A DNA stretch of 63,006 nt from assembly GCA_029717555.1 (NCBI GenBank), contig JAMDHS010000111.1:1-63006 (forward strand). The letters are read 5' to 3'. Shown one piece after another: positions 11,252 to 22,277 of this stretch. The notes below the pieces were generated by a model. The model did no database searches. It saw only the letters and a list, made by a program, of their open reading frames with translations, and was not told the origin of the DNA. Positions within the stretch are counted from its first letter, which is position 1; each line of letters opens with the position of its first letter. Both the position numbers and the translations under genes were made by a program. This stretch comes from Peribolospora baueri (Eukaryota > Basidiomycota > Peribolosporomycetes > Peribolosporales > Peribolosporaceae).

Positions 11252-12816
11252 ATGAATCGACTATTCGGAAGCAAGAACCCAAAGCCAAAGACGTCCCTTG
11301 CGGACGCGATCGCCTCGGTGCGTGTCGTCTGATAACCTGCCACGCCATCAGCTCGTGGCAAGCGGTCATCGCCCTTCGTTGCACCAGTCAATGTTTTCAC
11401 TGAGCGAGTGGTTCTGCCACGTTTCCGTTACTGCGATCCAACTGAAGTGCCTTTTTGTTCCTATTCCGGTTACTTTCTCATGTCATGTCTTCCCGTTTGC
11501 AGACGGACGCCCGAGCGGACTCTATTGAGGTGAAGATGCGCAAGTTGGATGCCGAACTGACGAGATATAGGGATCAGATGAAGAAGATGAGGGACGGACC
11601 GGGCAAGGTGAGTTTTCATATAACCCTTACCTTGTCGATCTTTATTGAGATCGGTATGCGTCGGGCTTGAGTGGACTCGGGGGCGGGACGTAGACGTCTG
11701 TCCCTGTGTACTTCTCTTCTGGATGTGCGAAAGTCCCCGTGTTTCATGTCCATCTCCGTTTGCCTTGTATTCTTACCTCGGGACTCACACAACATGCGCC
11801 CATCTGACGGCTCGCAGAACGCCATTCAACAACGCGCGATCCGGGTGCTTAAGCAAAAGCGTATGTACGAGGCTCAGCTCCAACAGCTCCAGCAGCAGAC
11901 GTTCAATATGGAGCAGGCGAGCATGACGACGGATAATTTGCGCAACACAATGGCAACCGTTGACGCCATGCGGTGAGTTTCCTGTTTCTTGAGGTGTAAT
12001 GAATGTGCGGTTTGAGAGGGAATGGTCATGGAGCTCATGGAGAGGCGGCCGAGAGGAGATTGGACGCCGTCCCGGAATCGGATGCGATGACTATTTGCAG
12101 ATTTGTGCGGCCGGCCGACTGATCCAGACCCTGAAGCATTCGGTGGATCTTGAGGGCGCACGCAGACGTTCTCACATTCCTGATGGCGTTTCCATTCCCC
12201 GTTGCCTCTTTCAGGACGGCGAACAAGGAGATGAAAAAGAGCTACGGCAAGATTGACATCGACAAGATCGAGGTGAGGCCGCTTTTCGCGATTTGCTCAG
12301 CATCCACGTAATCTTTGTCGCCTTTGGTCGCTTACTCACACGTTGGATTTGCAGAGCATTCACGACGAGATGGAGGATTTGATCGTGAGCGCGAATGAGA
12401 TCCAGGAAAGCCTTGGGCGAACATACGGCGTGCCAGACGAGGTCGATGAGGAGGACCTCCAGGCAGGTGAATACGCGCACGAGGATGCTTGTCCACGGTC
12501 TACGCTCTGTTGATCGACCGTCTCGGGGGCTTTATGGTGCTCACATGTCTCTGTTGGATGCCACCATGCGCAGAGCTGGACGCATTGGGAGACGATCTGC
12601 TGGAGGAGGAGGAGACGCCGTCATATCTGCAAGAAAGCGCCGCTGAGGTGCCAGATTACATCGACGAAGCCCCACAAGCTGTGACCGAGGAGGTGAGCAG
12701 CTTGTTGGATGACCGACTCCACTGCTTGACACGGAGTTGAAGCAAGCATGACCTTATTTACGTCTGTCTTGTTCACAAACCAGCCCACACCGCACGAGGC
12801 CGTCAAGGCCACCTAG
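11252..12816 (+). CDS. VPS60: ESCRT-III subunit Vps60/CHMP5
   Basis: Seven exons: 11252-11317, 11503-11607, 11818-11972, 12215-12272, 12355-12466, 12574-12692, 12784-12816. The product is 215 aa, close to the ~220 aa of CHMP5. It starts [20 protein letters not shown] and contains [29 protein letters not shown] and [13 protein letters not shown], followed by the acidic [19 protein letters not shown] tail. The basic N-terminal helices and acidic C-terminus fit an autoinhibited Snf7-like protein. Vps60 binds Vta1 and stimulates Vps4 during ESCRT-III disassembly at endosomes. The first and last exons are very short, and both match the family, which supports the model. Confidence 0.93.
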
Positions 12817-13780
12817 GCCTGATTGTCACCGCTCCCCTTCAGCCATATCAGGCGAACGGCCCAAGGGCCAATCTCGTTGTAGTCGCAATACCTGTTACTC
12901 TTTGTAGTTTATATTATCTCGTTCATGGCGTGGAACTTGGTTCATTCGTGTGCCAGACGTCACCGGCTTCCCTGCAGACGTCTTTGTCATTCCCACCTCC
13001 ACAGTTTTACCACGTGCTCGACCTCCACCACCTTGCCTCTTTATGGGAAGCCACTCGCTCTTTTGCCATCCCGGTCGGCGACCGGTCTCTTCATGCTCGT
13101 CAACCCGTAGATCTGCCGGGATAAGAAATGGTCGAGCTCGCCGCACGCCACTCCTCTTTTCCATGGCGGCCAAGAGTATCTGGCACAGTATTATCAACCC
13201 GGACTTGTCACCCCACCCCGGCTGATGATTTGCAAGGAGTCGCACAGCTGAAATGTGTCTTCGCCTTTGGCGCTTTGCTGCAGTGAGAGGCAAGCCATTT
13301 CCTAAGTCAGTGGTACAGGGATGGTGGTAAGGGGTTGGAAGGATGGAATGCACCGCTTCCACGCTGTAAAAGGGATCCAAACATGATGGGCATGGGGTGC
13401 GAGCTGGAGGAAGGAGGAGAGAAGGAGACATGGCGACGACTGAGGGAGGACGAAAGGACAGGACGAGGAACCAAGAAACGCAACTTTACGGAGCTAGGCG
13501 GACATGCGCGGGAGAAGGCGATGAGCAAACTGGCTAGCTACGGGCGATGACACCGAGATCCGAGATGGAGCTGTGTTCCATCGTATGCCACGAGCTCGTA
13601 TGAGGAGGGACTTGAGGAATTGCGGACTTGACCCAGATATAGTCGCTATATGTACATAGTGGCACGATCGTCGCTAAATGCAAAGACGTATGTAAATAAA
13701 TAGCAAAATATAGAATTTTTTAATTAAATACTCTAGAACCGAGACGTCAGAGAAAACTCAGGAAAAATCACCTGGCTCAG
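12817..13780. other. Spacer without an identifiable gene
   Basis: Reading frames of 60-180 codons occur on both strands, but none shows a recognisable domain or a consistent splice chain. AT-rich sequence at 13680-13735 (taattaaat) marks the approach to the stem-rich region. Confidence 0.35.
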
Positions 13781-13839
13781 GCGGAGTCTACTGTCGCCGA
13801 AGAGTAGTGGCTGTGCCCGAACCTCCTATTGCTGAGAGA

Positions 13840-14455
13840 CGTGAGTATAACGCTGGTGTGGATGCCCGGTCCGGCGCACACCCGTGTTATACAAGGCTAC
13901 TTCCATAGATCACGGAGCAAGCCTCGTGAGTGAATGTGGGGTCAGCTCAGCTTGCGGAGTCCGCAAGTGGTGAGCATTTCGAGCAACTGATGCCGCAAGC
14001 CGACAAATCGAACCTACTGTCATGGGAGAGCGCCTTGGAGCGGCTAAGTAACGCCGGATGGGCCGGACCATAAGGGGAGGAGGTCCACGGTCCGGCGGGT
14101 CGGGATGGCCAGGCTCAACGACACGGTCAGGCCATCACTGAGCAGCTAGCGGTGTCGTGAGGGCAGGCTCCTAGGCGGTATTCGACAGCTTCGGGTCGTC
14201 TTCACCCGGTGTCGATCGGCAGGTAGCTCTGGGAGTCTAGGCGACTCTGCTCGTACAGCTTCCCCTGACCGACGCGGGGTGGTATATTGTGGCTGACCGT
14301 CTTCTACGCAGCCAAGGCGAAATTAGCCGCCGATTTTGTTTGATTATCTAGTTTTGCATCCTGGTAGAGGAGCTCCGCTCCAGTTCGTCACATGCAGGTG
14401 ATGGCGGAGGAGAAGCAGATGATACCGGGGCTCGTCGCATTAGGGACGAACTGGG
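13840..14455. ncRNA. Candidate structured non-coding RNA locus, family unknown
   Basis: About 620 nt with no long reading frame but many exact inverted pairs. 13845-13851 pairs with 13886-13892, with inner 13855-13860/13877-13882. 13945-13949 pairs with 13971-13975, with inner 13951-13957/13961-13967. 14062-14069 pairs with 14089-14096. 14104-14110 pairs with 14130-14136. A long-range 14140-14145/14247-14252 encloses 14183-14187/14210-14214 and 14233-14237/14243-14247. 14291-14295 pairs with 14309-14313, and 14380-14389 with 14445-14454 (10 bp). The stems are consecutive and nested, as in a folded RNA. I found no match to tRNA, U snRNA, 7SL or RNase P signatures. Strand is undetermined; an AT-rich block lies on the left side. 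A large snoRNA-like, RNase P/MRP-like, telomerase or ribozyme-type RNA is possible. Confidence 0.4.
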
Positions 14456-15044
14456 ATGATCAAGAATGGCAGCGCGAAAGGGCGTGAGAGCCTACCTCGG
14501 CGGCGGCACGCAGATTGCCTTGGTCGAAGACGGCGTCAGGGACGTCAGGGGGTACGACACACTCGCCCAAGCCCGTTCTGCTTTCTTCCTGTATATCCTT
14601 CGCTCTCCGCAACCTCTGCCGTCTCGCCTCGTCTAGGGTGAACGGTTCTTCTACACGGCGCTTGGCCTGCTGAATTATGATTGCCCGACGCCAGAGTCGC
14701 CTCGTTTACGCGGCGTGATATTGCGGGGGCGCACCCCTGGAGCATTCCTCATATTCGTCGGGATGGCGGGCGACCGACGTTTGAGGACATGTCACGCCGC
14801 GTCGCCCTTGGCCGCAGCTATAGATCGGGATCTTCTGACGGCGGACTTGCATCGCCTGTTCGGTGCGACTCGCCCTGGATGGTCGGGTGGACGTGTTGGA
14901 CGAGCATAGCGATGGGGTTGCCAGCGCCGGCGGCATGCCTCGTCCCGGGTCCTCCAGCCATCTCGGACGTGGCTACCGAGGACCCTAGCAAGCGACCGAC
15001 GCCGGCGGCAGTCCGTCGTGGCGGCTGCGGCAAAACTGATCGTG

Positions 15045-15079
15045 ACGCGTCGGCTGGAGCGCGTCGGACGCGAACGCGT
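15045..15079 (+). promoter_or_regulatory. Two MCB (ACGCGT) boxes upstream of RNR2
   Basis: Exact ACGCGT palindromes occur at 15045-15050 and 15074-15079, about 180-210 nt upstream of the RNR2 start. MCB is the binding site of the G1/S factor MBF, which controls ribonucleotide reductase genes in yeasts. A CT-rich tract (15140-15256) between the boxes and the ATG resembles a fungal transcription start region. Confidence 0.55.
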
Positions 15080-15256
15080 GTAAAGCGCGTCGGGTTCTGC
15101 GGCGCGTCCTTCCGCAAGATCATAAAGAGGCCGCGACGGGCTCTGCCCCTTCTTCCCTTCCTCCCTCCTCCACCAACACGTCTCCCTCTTCGCCCATCTC
15201 CTTCCCAACTCTTCATACCCTTTCTCCTTTCTCTTTTACGCACGCTCCACTTCATC

Positions 15257-16831
15257 ATGTCCGCCACCACTCCCAGTCTGCCGGAGACTCCTTCTAAGAA
15301 GGTCGCTGCTACGCTCGCCGAGCTCAACGTCAACACGCCCGTCAAGAAGCCCGTCCTCGTCGACGCGTCCGTCAAGAAGATGACCGAGGACGAGAAGATC
15401 AAGGCGTGTGAAGCTGGTGATGTGGAGGCGACCCGCGACATGTTTGTCGGCGACGTCGATCTGCCCGAGTCGGAGGAGCCGCTGCTAAAGGAAGACAACA
15501 AGCGCTTCGTGCTCTTCCCCATCAAGTACCACGAGGTGAGCGCGAATTCGATTCATGGCGCGCGCTTTGCTGTTCTTAGCTGGTCGTTTGCTTGCATCGC
15601 GCCTTCTTATCGCGTCCTGCCCCCCCCGCGGCCCCGCAGATCTGGCAGATGTACAAGAAGGCCGAGGCCTCTTTCTGGACGGCAGAGGAGATCGACCTTT
15701 CCAAGGACTTCTCCGACTGGGAGAAACGATTGAACGACAACGAGCGCTACTTCATTGAGCACGTCCTTGCTTTCTTTGCCGCCTCCGACGGCATCGTTAA
15801 CGAGAACCTCGTCGAGCGCTTCAGCGCCGAGGTCCAGGCCGCCGAAGCGAGGTGCTTCTATGGCTTCCAGATCATGATGTGCGTGTTCACCTAATGCCGA
15901 CGCGACGGGTCTTGTTCCTTTGCTGACTATGCATATGCTCCCGTTCGTCCTCCAGGGAGAACATCCACAGCGAGACCTACTCTCTTCTCATTGACACGTA
16001 TATCCGCGACCCCAGCCGTCGCCAGCACCTTTTCGACGCCATGGAGACCAGTGAGTGCCCGCGTTGCTTGCTTCCGAGACTGCATTGAAGCCGAGCAATC
16101 GGACTGACGAGCTTACCTCCCGTTTCAAACAGTCCCCTGCATCAAGAAGAAGGCCGACTGGGCCCTGCGATGGATCTCGGACACGGGCTCGACGTTCGCC
16201 GAGCGCCTCGTCGCTTTCGCCGCCGTCGAAGGTATCTTCTTCTCCGGCTCGTTCGCCTCCATCTTCTGGCTCAAGAAGCGCGGTCTCATGCCCGGCCTCA
16301 CCTTCTCCAACGAGCTCATCTCTCGCGACGAGGGATTGCACACCGACTTTGCCTGCCTCCTTTTCAGCCATCTCCGTCGGCGACCGCACCCCAAGACGGT
16401 GGAGCGGATCATCAAGGAGGCCGTCGAGATCGAGCAGGAGTTCCTCACAAAGGCCCTTCCCGTCGCTCTCATCGGCATGAACCAGAAGCTCATGTGCCAA
16501 TACATTGAGTTCGTCGCCGATCGCCTCCTCGTCGCCCTGGGTAATAAGAAGGTGTGGAACTCGACCAACCCCTTCGACTTCATGGAGATGTGAGTACCGA
16601 GACCACGGTTCGTGCGTCACCAGCCTCTCTGTTCCGCCGCTTATCTCTCTTTGCTCGACTTGCCCTGTACTTTCCCAACTGTCAACTTGCAGGATCTCCA
16701 TCGCCGGCAAGACCAACTTCTTCGAGAAGCGAGTTTCCGACTATGCGAAGGCGGGCATCATGCGCAAGGACGAGGGCGCGGGCACGGGCGGCGCGAACGA
16801 GCGCACATTCACCATCAACGAGGACTTCTAA
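15257..16831 (+). CDS. RNR2: Ribonucleotide reductase small subunit (class Ia R2)
   Basis: Five exons: 15257-15535, 15640-15878, 15956-16050, 16133-16589, 16693-16831; 402 aa. The R2 diiron/radical core is intact: [47 protein letters not shown] (radical tyrosine in CFYGFQ, iron ligands Glu and His), and [15 protein letters not shown]. The C-terminal FTINEDF corresponds to the R1-binding tail. With the large subunit it reduces ribonucleotides to deoxyribonucleotides. The basic/Thr-rich ~80-residue N-terminus matches the regulatory extension of eukaryotic R2. G1/S control is suggested by the MCB boxes just upstream. Confidence 0.96.
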
Positions 16832-17218
16832 AACGTAACGTTTCCCGCCTCTAATCACTTTCCTTCGCCATCATGCGGGCTCCTAGCCTGTCTATTTCTT
16901 GCACCCGGTACATAGCGCTGCTCCTGCGACTTCCTGGTCCCTGGTCTCGCCCATTCCCCATTCCTTTCGGTCCGTTTTTCCCTCCGTTTTGGCACTTGCT
17001 TGTATTTTGTACGAACATGATCAACGTCGCATCCTCAACGTAACTAGCTCGGATCTGCTCCAACGCGTGCGCGCCTCCACCGTGCAGGAGCGACGCGTTT
17101 GCAACTTGCAATTGAGCTTTTGAACCTCATTTACACGTTCACCTATCTCCTTCGCACACCACTGTACATGTACCGTATACAGCACATAATCGCGAGCTTG
17201 CACACCGTTGTCGGCATT
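16832..17218. other. Convergent 3' intergenic region
   Basis: RNR2 and the SRRM1-like gene end towards each other across 387 nt. No exon is supported here; it should contain both 3' UTRs and polyadenylation sites. Confidence 0.5.
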
Positions 17219-19099
17219 TTACTGCCTGGAGCGCAAGAGCTGAGGGGGCCAAGCAGAAAGAGGAGGCGAAACAGTCAGACTTCACTTCCAACCCCGACAC
17301 GGCCGACCATTGGACAGTTGAACTCACCTTAGACCTAAGAAGAGTCTCCTTTAGCTCATCCTCCCTCTTCTTATCCTCGTCCGAAAGCTCCCTCGGTCTC
17401 TTCTTTTCCTTTCCCTTCTCTGCCTCTCCATCGTCATCGTCGCGCGCCCACTTGGATTTCGCGAGCTTATCTTCCAGCTGAAGACGTTCGTCCTTCGACC
17501 GTGGCTCACTCTCATCTACGAGTCGACCGCTCGCGTCTGCCTTGATCGCCCCGGACGTCTTGCCCTCCGGCGTGCGTTCCCGACTGGCGCTACGTTCGTG
17601 CCGTCGACGACGCCGGCCGCCGTCTTCAACATCGTCGTCATCATGGCCGGCGTTGTGGTGACTCCGACGTTCGTGGCGCCGTGTACGCCGCTCGCGGTCG
17701 TCCTCCTCGTCACGTAGTCTACTCCTCGGCTCTTCCTCACGGTCCCGAGCCCGATCCGAGTGTCGACGGGAACGGTCGTGGTGATGTTCGCGATGGCGGT
17801 AGCCGTGGCCGTCCTCTACGTCATCGCCCTCATTGTCGTACCGGCGGCGGTGATGGCGCCTCGACCTCTCCTCTCGCATCTCTCGATCGCTCTCCCTGTC
17901 CCTTTCTCTTTTCCGTTCCGTGCCTGGCTCATCCCGATACTCAGGGGTGCGGTCCTCTCTCTTCGTTCGCGCATCCGGAGAGTACGACCGGTCCCTCCGA
18001 TGACGGGGAGGTGGGGAGGGAGAATGCGAGTAGCCTCTACGGTGGCGAGGGGGAGGTGGAGGGGAACGACGGCGCTCGTGGGGCCGATACCTGTCGTCCT
18101 CGTAGATGCGTCGCGGCTCGTCTTTATGGGGAGGCGCGTCGCGACGGGGCTGCGATATAAGACTCGCAGCGGTCAGGAGACTTCTTTACCACAGAGAGCA
18201 GTTTATAAAGATATGCATGTACTCACCCATCCGCTGTCTCTCTCTCTCCTAGGAGGTCCTCGTCGATCACCCCTCCAGTCTTCGCCAGGCGGCCTCGGCT
18301 CGACTCTCGAGCCAGGAGCCGGACCCCACCTACTCTGCCTCCCTCCCGCCCTCGCTTCTCTACCTCCAGCACTGGGAGGGGGAATACCACGGTCCCTCCT
18401 GTCCTGTTCCTCCCTCCTTCTCACTTCCGCCAGCATTTTCGCGTCCTCTTCCTGCTTCCTACGCAGTTCCGCCTTCTTCTCTTCTAGGAACTGCGCGGGA
18501 ATACCGCCAATACTCTCCTGCGCGCTAAGGAGAAGTTTCCACAGCTCAAGCATAAATGCAGGCGTGTTGGATTCGAGGAAGCCCGTCAGGTTGATCTGCA
18601 TCAGCTTCGGGTCGGGCGTCTGCGCGAGAGAAGGGCGGGATCGGGAACTTTCATCAGCCTTACTGAACGTCCTTAGAAGGAACAGAGAGGTTCTGTCCAC
18701 ATACACACCGGGTTATCAGGGTCTTCGAGCAATCCTGTGGCATACTCCACGACGACGTCGTCCTCGATCGTCAAAAGTTCGGTCACTTTCCTGGCGATCC
18801 ACGGGCGCATGACGGCCAGGTTGACCTTTCGCATATCTACCTTGCAGTCAAACTCAGGCGGAAACTTTGTTCGTCGTAGGAGTGTCGCTTGCTTGTCTTT
18901 GAAGCGTCGGTCCTGTGGGCGTCGTTGCAATGGCGCACAGTTGTCAGGAAACGAAAAGAAAGAGGCAGAGGACATGGATGAGCCTAGGCACAGAGAAGAG
19001 GGCGAGGACATGGGTAAGCCTGCACGAGGGCCAAGTCAAAGTGCAGGAATCCTCTCAACTCACCTGCTCGGCCGACGTGCCCTTGTACGAGTCGCCCAT
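17219..19099 (-). CDS. PWI-domain splicing coactivator (SRRM1/SRm160-like)
   Basis: Minus-strand exons: 19064-19099, 18709-18912, 18227-18619, 17328-18149, 17219-17239; 491 aa. The tiny first exon reads MGDSYKGTSAEQ, matching the family's GTSAEQ start. Next comes the PWI domain: FPPEFDCKVDMRKVNLAVMR, PWIARKVTELL, then PKLMQINLTGFLES and ELWKLLLSAQESIGGIP. The remainder is an Arg/Asp/Glu/His/Ser-rich tail (RSRRHHRRRYD, SPPPPPRHRRGYSHS) of RS type. PWI proteins bind nucleic acid and act in the spliceosome and exon-junction network in the nucleus. The last six-codon exon is the least certain part. It shares a 233-bp promoter with the Dap1 gene. Confidence 0.85.
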
Positions 19100-19332
19100 G
19101 TTGACCAGCGCGCTCTCCTGGACGGCAGATAGATGATGGTCGCGTCAACAGTCGAGGTGGTCGGGTCGAGCGGAGGGAGACCGTAATAACCCTACTTTGA
19201 TCTGAACGGCTCGCTCTCACCCCATAAGAAGCTCGTGCTAATCTCTCCCCTTCCGTCGATCTTGACCAAGCTCACCTCCGTTGGCCTCCTCGTCTTTTCT
19301 TTACTTTCATTTTTTCGCCTGTATTGCCCAAT
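19100..19332. promoter_or_regulatory. Bidirectional promoter, SRRM1-like / DAP1
   Basis: The two genes are divergent with only 233 nt between start codons. CT-rich tracts lie on the plus strand close to the DAP1 ATG. Confidence 0.5.
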
Positions 19333-20172
19333 ATGATGCAGCCTACGACGGCACCAACGCATCCTCCAAAAGACGACCCCATCACCAAGGAGGAGCTTAG
19401 CAAATACGACGGTAGCGATCCCAGCAAGCCCGTCTATGTGGCCATCAAAGGTGAGAGGGGGGAGAACGGCCCATCGATGCAAGCGTGTGGTCGATAAGAG
19501 AGTATCCAGAGTTACCTGACCGTATGTACCGTTATTATTGGATATTTCCCCTCCCCCCTCCGCTCTTCGTCTTTCGTGCGTCTCCCTACGTTAGGCAAGG
19601 TTTTCGACGTGTCACCAAAGAGAGACATGTACGGTGAGCAGTGTCTTTGATCCCTCCGATCTTCGAACTTCGTCTTGGTACTGTCAGTGCTTTTTTTCTT
19701 TAATTCTTGCTTCACCTAGGAGATGATGAAACCGCGCATGCTGGCGTACCCAGCCCGCGTCTTTGCACTTGCACTTTTCTCCGTCTTCTCTCGGTCATTC
19801 TCGCGTCAAACAGCCCATGCGGTGTTATCCGTCTTCGCTCTTTCATGCCATTCGTAAACTGACATGCTCTTCGCTTTACCATCGGTCTCTCTTATGTCCG
19901 GCCCCAGCGCCGGGCAAGGGCTACAGCATCTTCGCAGGGAAGGATGGCTCTCGGGGCTTGGGCATGTCCAGTCTGAAGCCCGAGGATGCCGTGGCGGACT
20001 ACAGCACGTTGGGCGAGAAGGAGAGGAAGACGCTCGATGACTGGGAGGCGTACTATACCAAAGTGAGTCTAGGTTTTAATCTCATTCCTTTTCTTCGTGC
20101 TTCCTTACCCTTCCTCATGATCTTTCTCGTCTTTAGCGCTACAACATCGTAGGCCGAGTGGTGGACCAGTAA
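19333..20172 (+). CDS. DAP1: Cytochrome b5-like haem-binding protein, Dap1/PGRMC family
   Basis: Four exons: 19333-19450, 19595-19633, 19908-20062, 20137-20172; 115 aa. Family features are in order: KEELSKYDGSDPSKPVYVAI, GKVFDVSPKRDMYG, GKGYSIFAGKDGSRGLGMSS, and YNIVGRVVD at the end. Tyrosines at the MYG and GKGYS positions correspond to those around the axial haem-ligand tyrosine of PGRMC1/Dap1. Dap1 binds haem and supports the sterol 14-demethylase Erg11 and other P450s. The N-terminus is short and polar (MMQPTTAPTHPPKDDP), with no transmembrane anchor, unlike animal PGRMC1. Two in-frame ATGs stand together at the start. Confidence 0.88.
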
Positions 20173-21114
20173 GGTTCCCTCGGGGTTAGCTATGATGTTT
20201 AAAGGAAAAGGGAAGACGGAACTGCATGAGCACTAGCTTCCCTTTTTTGCGTGTTTGGAACGCCCATTCTTGTAGGGCAGAAATGGAAGGCTTCTTGGCT
20301 GCCCTGTGCAGAAGGCTGTCTAGCAGCTTCACACTGACGACCCCGAACCGTCTGGTCCACGTCTGATCAAGGGAGGTGAAAGTGGTGGACCATGAAAGCC
20401 CACAGCATCACAGACATCTTGTGGATCTACGTGCTCTACGCAGAAACGTAAAGAGCATGGCGAGAAGGCGTGGCCGGTCACCTCGCCGGTTTAGCCCTCC
20501 GGACAACGGCGCGCGCCCGATCGACGGATCATTCTGCTCAGCACATCTCCGGGTCGGCTCGCTGCATCGCACACTAGAGAACCAGCGGCCACCCTCGTCC
20601 GGATCCCTTAATGAGCATCGTCGTCTATAGCCAGCGACAGCGTCTCCTAGCAAGAAAAAAAAAGGCACCCGGAGCGCAAAGCGGACAACCCTAGCTGCAT
20701 CATATTATCCTGTTTGCATGCCGTGAACGATCAATTCGAATTGCGACATACTGACACGATATGGTAGGGAAGAAGTAAAATGAAAAGAACGATAGAAAAC
20801 TTGTTTGGACTCAAACTAACCACAACGGCGGTGGACCAGCTTGGAAGCGAAGGCGCCGGTACGGAATGTGGAGCCCAATGAGAAATTGGATATAGCCCCC
20901 AGCCTCGTCCCAAGGACGAGGCTACACATCCCCTGGCGAGTTGGGATGTTCGCCAAGGGTGTTGGGAAGAGGCATTCTGGAAGAGGAAAACACATGACAG
21001 AAGACGAAAAAGTAACGAGCTCCTCCAGATAGGTTACTTGTGCGAAACGAATGGACACTTCCGTGTACGCGAGCAGTCTTGTCCGCACCGACAGCATGCG
21101 ACATACACATTCAA
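20173..21114. other. Spacer without an identifiable gene
   Basis: About 940 nt between the 3' ends of DAP1 and RRG9. Short frames exist on both strands but none is recognisable or chain-forming. An A9 run lies near 20645. Confidence 0.4.
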
Positions 21115-21924
21115 TTAGTTGAAGTATGCCCTCTTCGGCGTCTTGGCCAAGCGCTCCTTCAACTCGCTTCCGCCATCCCCCATCGCCTTCGACTCTGCCT
21201 CCCCGCCTTCGGCAGCAGTCCCCTCAGAGCTAGAGAGCCACTCCGCGATGGTTTCACCATCTGGCAAATTGCCCAGAGCATCATCCGCCAAACCCGCCTG
21301 CACGGCCTGCACGGAAGCGAGGGACTGTTTTGTCCGCCTGGGAGGTCCACGAATGTCTGCTGAGTTCGAGTCCGAGCCATGCTTGTTCGCTACCTGTCGA
21401 ATGCGATCCATCTCCTCGGCTTCCCTTCCCTCGCCGCCAATCCACTCGCTGGCGGTCCGCAATCTCCTCTCCTGCCCCGCCTTCTCAGCCCTCTCCTTCG
21501 CACGACGGTCCATCTTCGCCCGCCTCTTCGCATCCGGCACCCATTTGCTCGCCAAGATCCTCCGCACGGCCTCGACAGATATCTTGAACCGCTGTGCAAG
21601 GGCGGGGGTGGAGAACACAACGGGGTCATGCCGATGGAGAAGTCGAAGACCATCGATGGCCGTGCGGGAGAGCTTTTTGCGAGGATCCCATCCGCCTGGA
21701 TATTTGTTAGCGAGCGCCTGCTTCTCGATGTACCAATTCGGTGGTGTGTTGCGTGGGAAGAGCTTGGGCAGTGATGAGTCGTCGTCGCCGGTCGACGTGG
21801 AGAAGGCAGCAGACAAGCCCCGATGCCCCTGAACACCAAGTGTGGGACAAGGGCAGGAAGGGCCTGGGAGAGGAGTGAAGAAGCCGAGCCGAGGCAGAAT
21901 ACGAGGCAGGAGCTTGCTCGCCAT
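21115..21924 (-). CDS. RRG9: Mitochondrial Rrg9/neugrin family protein
   Basis: Single exon, 269 aa. The N-terminus (MASKLLPRILPRLGFF) is Arg/Leu/Ser-rich and looks like a mitochondrial presequence. The conserved block is NWYIEKQALANKYPGGWDPR, KKLSRTAIDGLRLLHRHDP and VFSTPALAQRFKISVEAVRR, ILASKWVP, the Rrg9/neugrin signature with its helix-turn-helix-like segment. In yeast Rrg9 is needed for respiratory growth and mitochondrial genome maintenance; animal neugrin binds 16S rRNA. The C-terminal ~90 residues are acidic, Ala/Gly-rich and not conserved. It is divergent from the Erv25 gene. Confidence 0.85.
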   Translation of the reverse strand: MASKLLPRILPRLGFFTPLPGPSCPCPTLGVQGHRGLSAAFSTSTGDDDSSLPKLFPRNTPPNWYIEKQALANKYPGGWDPRKKLSRTAIDGLRLLHRHDPVVFSTPALAQRFKISVEAVRRILASKWVPDAKRRAKMDRRAKERAEKAGQERRLRTASEWIGGEGREAEEMDRIRQVANKHGSDSNSADIRGPPRRTKQSLASVQAVQAGLADDALGNLPDGETIAEWLSSSEGTAAEGGEAESKAMGDGGSELKERLAKTPKRAYFN

Positions 21925-22277
21925 GCTGACGGTGGTCGTCTGATTCGAACGAGAAGCGCAAAGGCGGGCATAGAAGAAATGCTGCGGCAAATCCGTTCAT
22001 TCCCACGACCCGCGTCGCAAACCGTCCAGCGCACCGGCCAAGTCGGTGCTTCCTGGCTAATTCCAGCGAACCGTTCATCGAGCAGCTTCCAACGGTTGGT
22101 TTCCCCATTTTGACGCACCACCGACGACGACAGCAGACGACGAACGACATATCCCCGCCCTTCAATACCAGCGCAGTATTTCTCGCAGCTTCCCTCCATT
22201 CCAATATGGCTCGCCCGACACGTCTGCTCGGCACCAGCCGATCACGAGGCCGACCAGCACCGGCACCACCGAGCACG
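21925..22277. promoter_or_regulatory. Bidirectional promoter, RRG9 / ERV25
   Basis: The two start codons are 353 nt apart in divergent orientation. An in-frame upstream ATG for the Erv25 gene lies at 22206. Confidence 0.45.

Noticed and set aside
12895-13431. 178-codon minus-strand frame
   Set aside because: It shows no recognisable motif, and no splice chain or conserved block supports it.
13617-13645. Short matches to group I intron core elements (aattgcgga; cagatatagtcg) at the left of the stem-rich block
   Set aside because: They are only about 15 nt apart and in the wrong arrangement for a group I core; no convincing Q and R elements lie between them.
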